The position numbers were made by a program, and so were the translations under genes. Below the pieces are notes generated by a model. That model did no database searches, was not told the origin of the DNA, and saw nothing but the letters and a program-made list of their open reading frames with translations. This document shows, in pieces, positions 4,540 to 6,812 of a DNA stretch of 6,812 nucleotides (the first letter of the stretch is position 1; every line of letters begins with the position of its first letter). This DNA comes from an uncultured Chloroflexota bacterium (GTDB lineage: Bacteria; Chloroflexota; Anaerolineae; Aggregatilineales; Phototrophicaceae). Where the stretch lies: NCBI GenBank assembly GCA_903904765.1, contig CAIVEA010000454.1, forward strand, positions 1 to 6,812, in the 5' to 3' direction.

Positions 4540-6812
4540 GTGTCCAGCGCGGCTTGCAGCTTGCCCTGCCGCATCAAGCCATCGCCCAGCACACGGAACA
4601 CCGCCGGGTTATTCTTGACCTTCTCGGTGACACGCGACAGATCAGCCACCACATCATCCAACTGCGTATTGGCGCGGATGACCTGTTCGTAGTGTGCCAG
4701 CGCATCATCCACCTGTCCGGCCTCGACCTGCGTCCGCGCCGATTGCAGCGCAGCATGCACATCAATTGCAGCCACCTGCGGCAGCACCGGCGCGGGCGAA
4801 GCGCCCTGCACGGGTACAGGGCGTGCTACAGGCTGCGGTTGCGGCACAGGTCGGGCAGGCGCAGGGGCAGGCGCAACAGGCTGCGGCGTGGGCGGCGGTT
4901 GCATCACCACCGTCGAATGCTCGGACGTGCTGATGACTTCGGTCAACCACCCCGGAATCTCAGTATCCGGGTTCAAATTCAAATCCTGCAACCACGCATC
5001 CGTATCGTGCGGGGCGGGCATCTGCGACACCACTAATGCAGGCACTGGCGTGGACACCTCTGGTTCTGGCGCGACAGGCTGCGAACCCATCAACCAGTCC
5101 GGCAGATCACCCTGCACCGCTTCGGCCTCAGCAGATGGTTCTTCAAAGACGACTTCTTCCTCGTCCGCATATTCAGGTTCAGCAGCGGCCTGTGCTTCTT
5201 CTAGCACACCACCCAACCAACCGGGAACTGCCTCACTCTCGCCAGCGGGAAGTTGTGTTTCAGGCGGCAGCGCGGCCTCTGCCAAGGCGACGGGCGAAGC
5301 TACAGCCGCAACCGGAACGGGCGGGACGAAATCATCACCACCCATCTTTTGCTGGTATTCCTGCTCGAAGGCCACCACCCAAGGATCGCCCGAATCCAGA
5401 TTCGGATCCATCGCCGCGTTGCTCACCGCAACAGAGACAGCGGGCGGTGCAGCAATCACCTCTTCAACAGGCGCGACTGGCATAGGTGGCGGAGCGAACA
5501 CATCCTCAACAGGTGCATCCGGTATAGACTCCACTGAGAACATCGCTTCCAGCGCCGCAGGCACAGGCGCGGTTGTTGGCACGAATATATCATCCAACTC
5601 ACTGCCGCCTGTATCATCCCCGCGCAACCAATCTGGCATGTTCTCTACGGCAGGCGGTTCCACAATCGCGTCAATCAACGCAGGCGGGAATGGCGCAGGT
5701 TCAGGCGCGGGTGGGGCTTCTTCCGTCAGTACCGGGGGGCCAACTTGTTCCAGCAACCAGTCCGGCAGTTCAGCCTTCACCGGTTCGGCATCCGGGTCAT
5801 AATCGCCGTGCAGTTCTTCCGGTTCCTCACGAGTTGCGCCAATCGCCAACTGACTGCTCATCCACTGCGCCATCATATCGGAGGACACCAGTTCGCCCCG
5901 CGCCAGCGCCGCGCCGATGTCTTCGGCCTGCGGTTCAGGTTCGGGCGCAGGCGGCGGTTGCATCGGAGCTACGCTCACAGGCTCAGGAATGAAGACAGGT
6001 TCAGGCTCAGGTGCTGGAGCCTGCGGCGGTGCGGCAGGCGCATGATGCAGATCACCCGGCAGCGGGCTACGACCGGAAGCAGCCGAAGCCAGCGCATCCA
6101 GCCACGCAGACGGGTCTTGCGCCGAAAAATCACTCGCTGCTGCTGGAGCAGGCGCTTCCTGCGGGGAAACGAGCGCGGCGGGTTCATCAAAGGAATACGG
6201 CTTGTAACCGGGGCCATCTGCCGCAGGTGTTTCAGGCAGCGGTGGCGGCGGAATAGCCGGTGTCGTCAATTCATCTTCGCGCACATCTTTTTGGCGGCGG
6301 GCAAGGCTTTCCAGCCATGCAATCGGGTCATCCGCCGTACCAGAAGCCACTGGTTCTGGCGCAATCTGCGACTGCGACAGATCACCCAGCCAGTCCAGCG
6401 CATCAGCATGGGGTTCAGGGATAGGCGGCGCGACTGCTGGCTTAATGGGCGCGGGTTCATTCACGCCTTCACTACCAGATAAGCCGGAGAGCCAGTCCAT
6501 CGGATTCGCGGTTTCCAGTGGCGGCGCGGCTGTCGGAACCGACATCTGCGGCTCAACCACACCTTCGCTCTTGACGAGGTTCTCCAGCCAGTTCAGGGGA
6601 TCGGCAGGTGGCTGCGGTTCCGGTGCAGCAGGCGCAGCGGACAACTCTGTTCCCACGAAGGACAGATCGAGGCCGGGGAAATCCCCACCCTGATCGGCGG
6701 CAAGGCTTTCCAGCCATGACAGACCACTCGCAGCCGGGGGCGCTTGCACAACGGGCGGCGGAGGTGGAGCCTGTACGACAGGCGGTGGGGGCGGCGCGGC
6801 TTTCGGCGGCGC
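4512..6812 (-). CDS. Long Pro/Ala/Glu-rich protein with repeated WL motifs and C-terminal TPRs (5' end outside window)
   Basis: The frame is open across the right edge, so the true start is outside the window. A GTG codon at 6749-6747 is taken as residue 1 only for numbering; the 21 codons before it include two copies of PPPPPVVQA. Most of the visible protein is low-complexity Pro/Ala/Glu/Val, probably disordered. Set in it are 12 short WL motifs, with Trp at 12, 54, 86, 120, 145, 216, 331, 374, 511, 552, 586 and 601, and a WM variant at 296. The first six read (S/N/D/A)WLxxL; several later ones read PDWL or PGWL. One distinct block, DPWVVAFEQEYQQKMGGDDF (456-474 region), may be another conserved patch. 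After a Pro-rich linker (617-660), residues 664-698 and 714-745 form two TPR-like helical pairs (EAGQVDDALAHYEQVI and RQGKLQAALDTYRKAL). No signal peptide or membrane segment is visible. TPRs suggest protein binding, and the WL motifs may be docking peptides. I do not recognise a named family. Confidence 0.85.
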   Translation of the reverse strand, partial: APPKAAPPPPPVVQAPPPPPVVQAPPAASGLSWLESLAADQGGDFPGLDLSFVGTELSAAPAAPEPQPPADPLNWLENLVKSEGVVEPQMSVPTAAPPLETANPMDWLSGLSGSEGVNEPAPIKPAVAPPIPEPHADALDWLGDLSQSQIAPEPVASGTADDPIAWLESLARRQKDVREDELTTPAIPPPPLPETPAADGPGYKPYSFDEPAALVSPQEAPAPAAASDFSAQDPSAWLDALASAASGRSPLPGDLHHAPAAPPQAPAPEPEPVFIPEPVSVAPMQPPPAPEPEPQAEDIGAALARGELVSSDMMAQWMSSQLAIGATREEPEELHGDYDPDAEPVKAELPDWLLEQVGPPVLTEEAPPAPEPAPFPPALIDAIVEPPAVENMPDWLRGDDTGGSELDDIFVPTTAPVPAALEAMFSVESIPDAPVEDVFAPPPMPVAPVEEVIAAPPAVSVAVSNAAMDPNLDSGDPWVVAFEQEYQQKMGGDDFVPPVPVAAVASPVALAEAALPPETQLPAGESEAVPGWLGGVLEEAQAAAEPEYADEEEVVFEEPSAEAEAVQGDLPDWLMGSQPVAPEPEVSTPVPALVVSQMPAPHDTDAWLQDLNLNPDTEIPGWLTEVISTSEHSTVVMQPPPTPQPVAPAPAPARPVPQPQPVARPVPVQGASPAPVLPQVAAIDVHAALQSARTQVEAGQVDDALAHYEQVIRANTQLDDVVADLSRVTEKVKNNPAVFRVLGDGLMRQGKLQAALDTYRKALNQL
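6300..6718. repeat. Pair of 20-bp direct repeats encoding WLESLA
   Basis: An identical 20-base sequence occurs at 6300-6319 and 6699-6718, 399 bp (133 codons) apart and in the same frame. Each copy encodes the WLESLA core of a WL motif (Trp145 and Trp12). The flanks differ, so this is either a trace of internal duplication or strong conservation of the motif. Confidence 0.8.

Noticed and set aside
4888..5802. Plus-strand ORF of about 300 codons rich in Ser, Gly and Thr
   Set aside because: It is the antisense of the WL/TPR gene, whose Pro/Ala/Glu codon bias keeps opposite frames open. It has no family motif, and the minus-strand frame has clear TPR and WL motifs.
5745..6482. Plus-strand Arg-rich ORF of 245 codons
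   Set aside because: Composition is typical of a shadow frame of GC-rich coding DNA; it lies wholly within the WL/TPR gene.

Overview
The window is a GC-rich, gene-dense piece of a bacterial chromosome. It holds two partial genes at its edges and seven complete genes, six of which are conventional or housekeeping-like. The style suggests a Chloroflexota (Anaerolineae-like) genome: Pro/Thr linkers ahead of membrane anchors, a long Ala/Pro/Glu-rich protein with many short Trp-Leu motifs and a C-terminal TPR, and extended -10 promoters. That assignment is an inference from style and no phylogenetic marker was tested. I see no rRNA, tRNA, CRISPR array, insertion sequence or phage gene.

Left part (1-2024, + strand). 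The 3' end of a membrane-anchored, Pro/Ala-rich protein runs by a TGATG stop/start overlap into a zinc-ribbon Nudix hydrolase. That gene runs by a second TGATG overlap into a small membrane-anchored protein of unknown function, so the three form one translationally coupled operon. After a 93-bp gap comes pdxT, the glutaminase subunit of pyridoxal 5'-phosphate synthase; its partner pdxS is not in the window.

Middle part (2025-3984). A stand-alone gene with its own promoter and hairpin terminator encodes a 92-residue protein in which 58 residues are Asp or Glu and only one is basic. It faces rluD (- strand, 23S rRNA pseudouridine synthase). rluD and rsfS (+ strand, ribosomal silencing factor) are divergent, and their predicted promoters occupy the same roughly 50 bp with overlapping -35 zones. 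rsfS appears to start at a CTG codon placed correctly behind a strong Shine-Dalgarno sequence, not at the first ATG. A GC-rich hairpin separates rsfS from the convergent ndk.

Right part (3985-6812, - strand). ndk (nucleoside diphosphate kinase) has a perfect TATAAT whose bases overlap the stop codon of the gene upstream, and an 11-bp inverted repeat in its predicted leader. Upstream is a very long protein, open to the window edge, made of a disordered Pro/Ala/Glu-rich region with 12 WL motifs plus one WM variant and ending in two TPR-like repeats.

The genes do not form one pathway. The best leads are the polyacidic protein, the WL-repeat/TPR protein, the CTG start of rsfS, the shared divergent promoter region, and the inverted repeat ahead of ndk.
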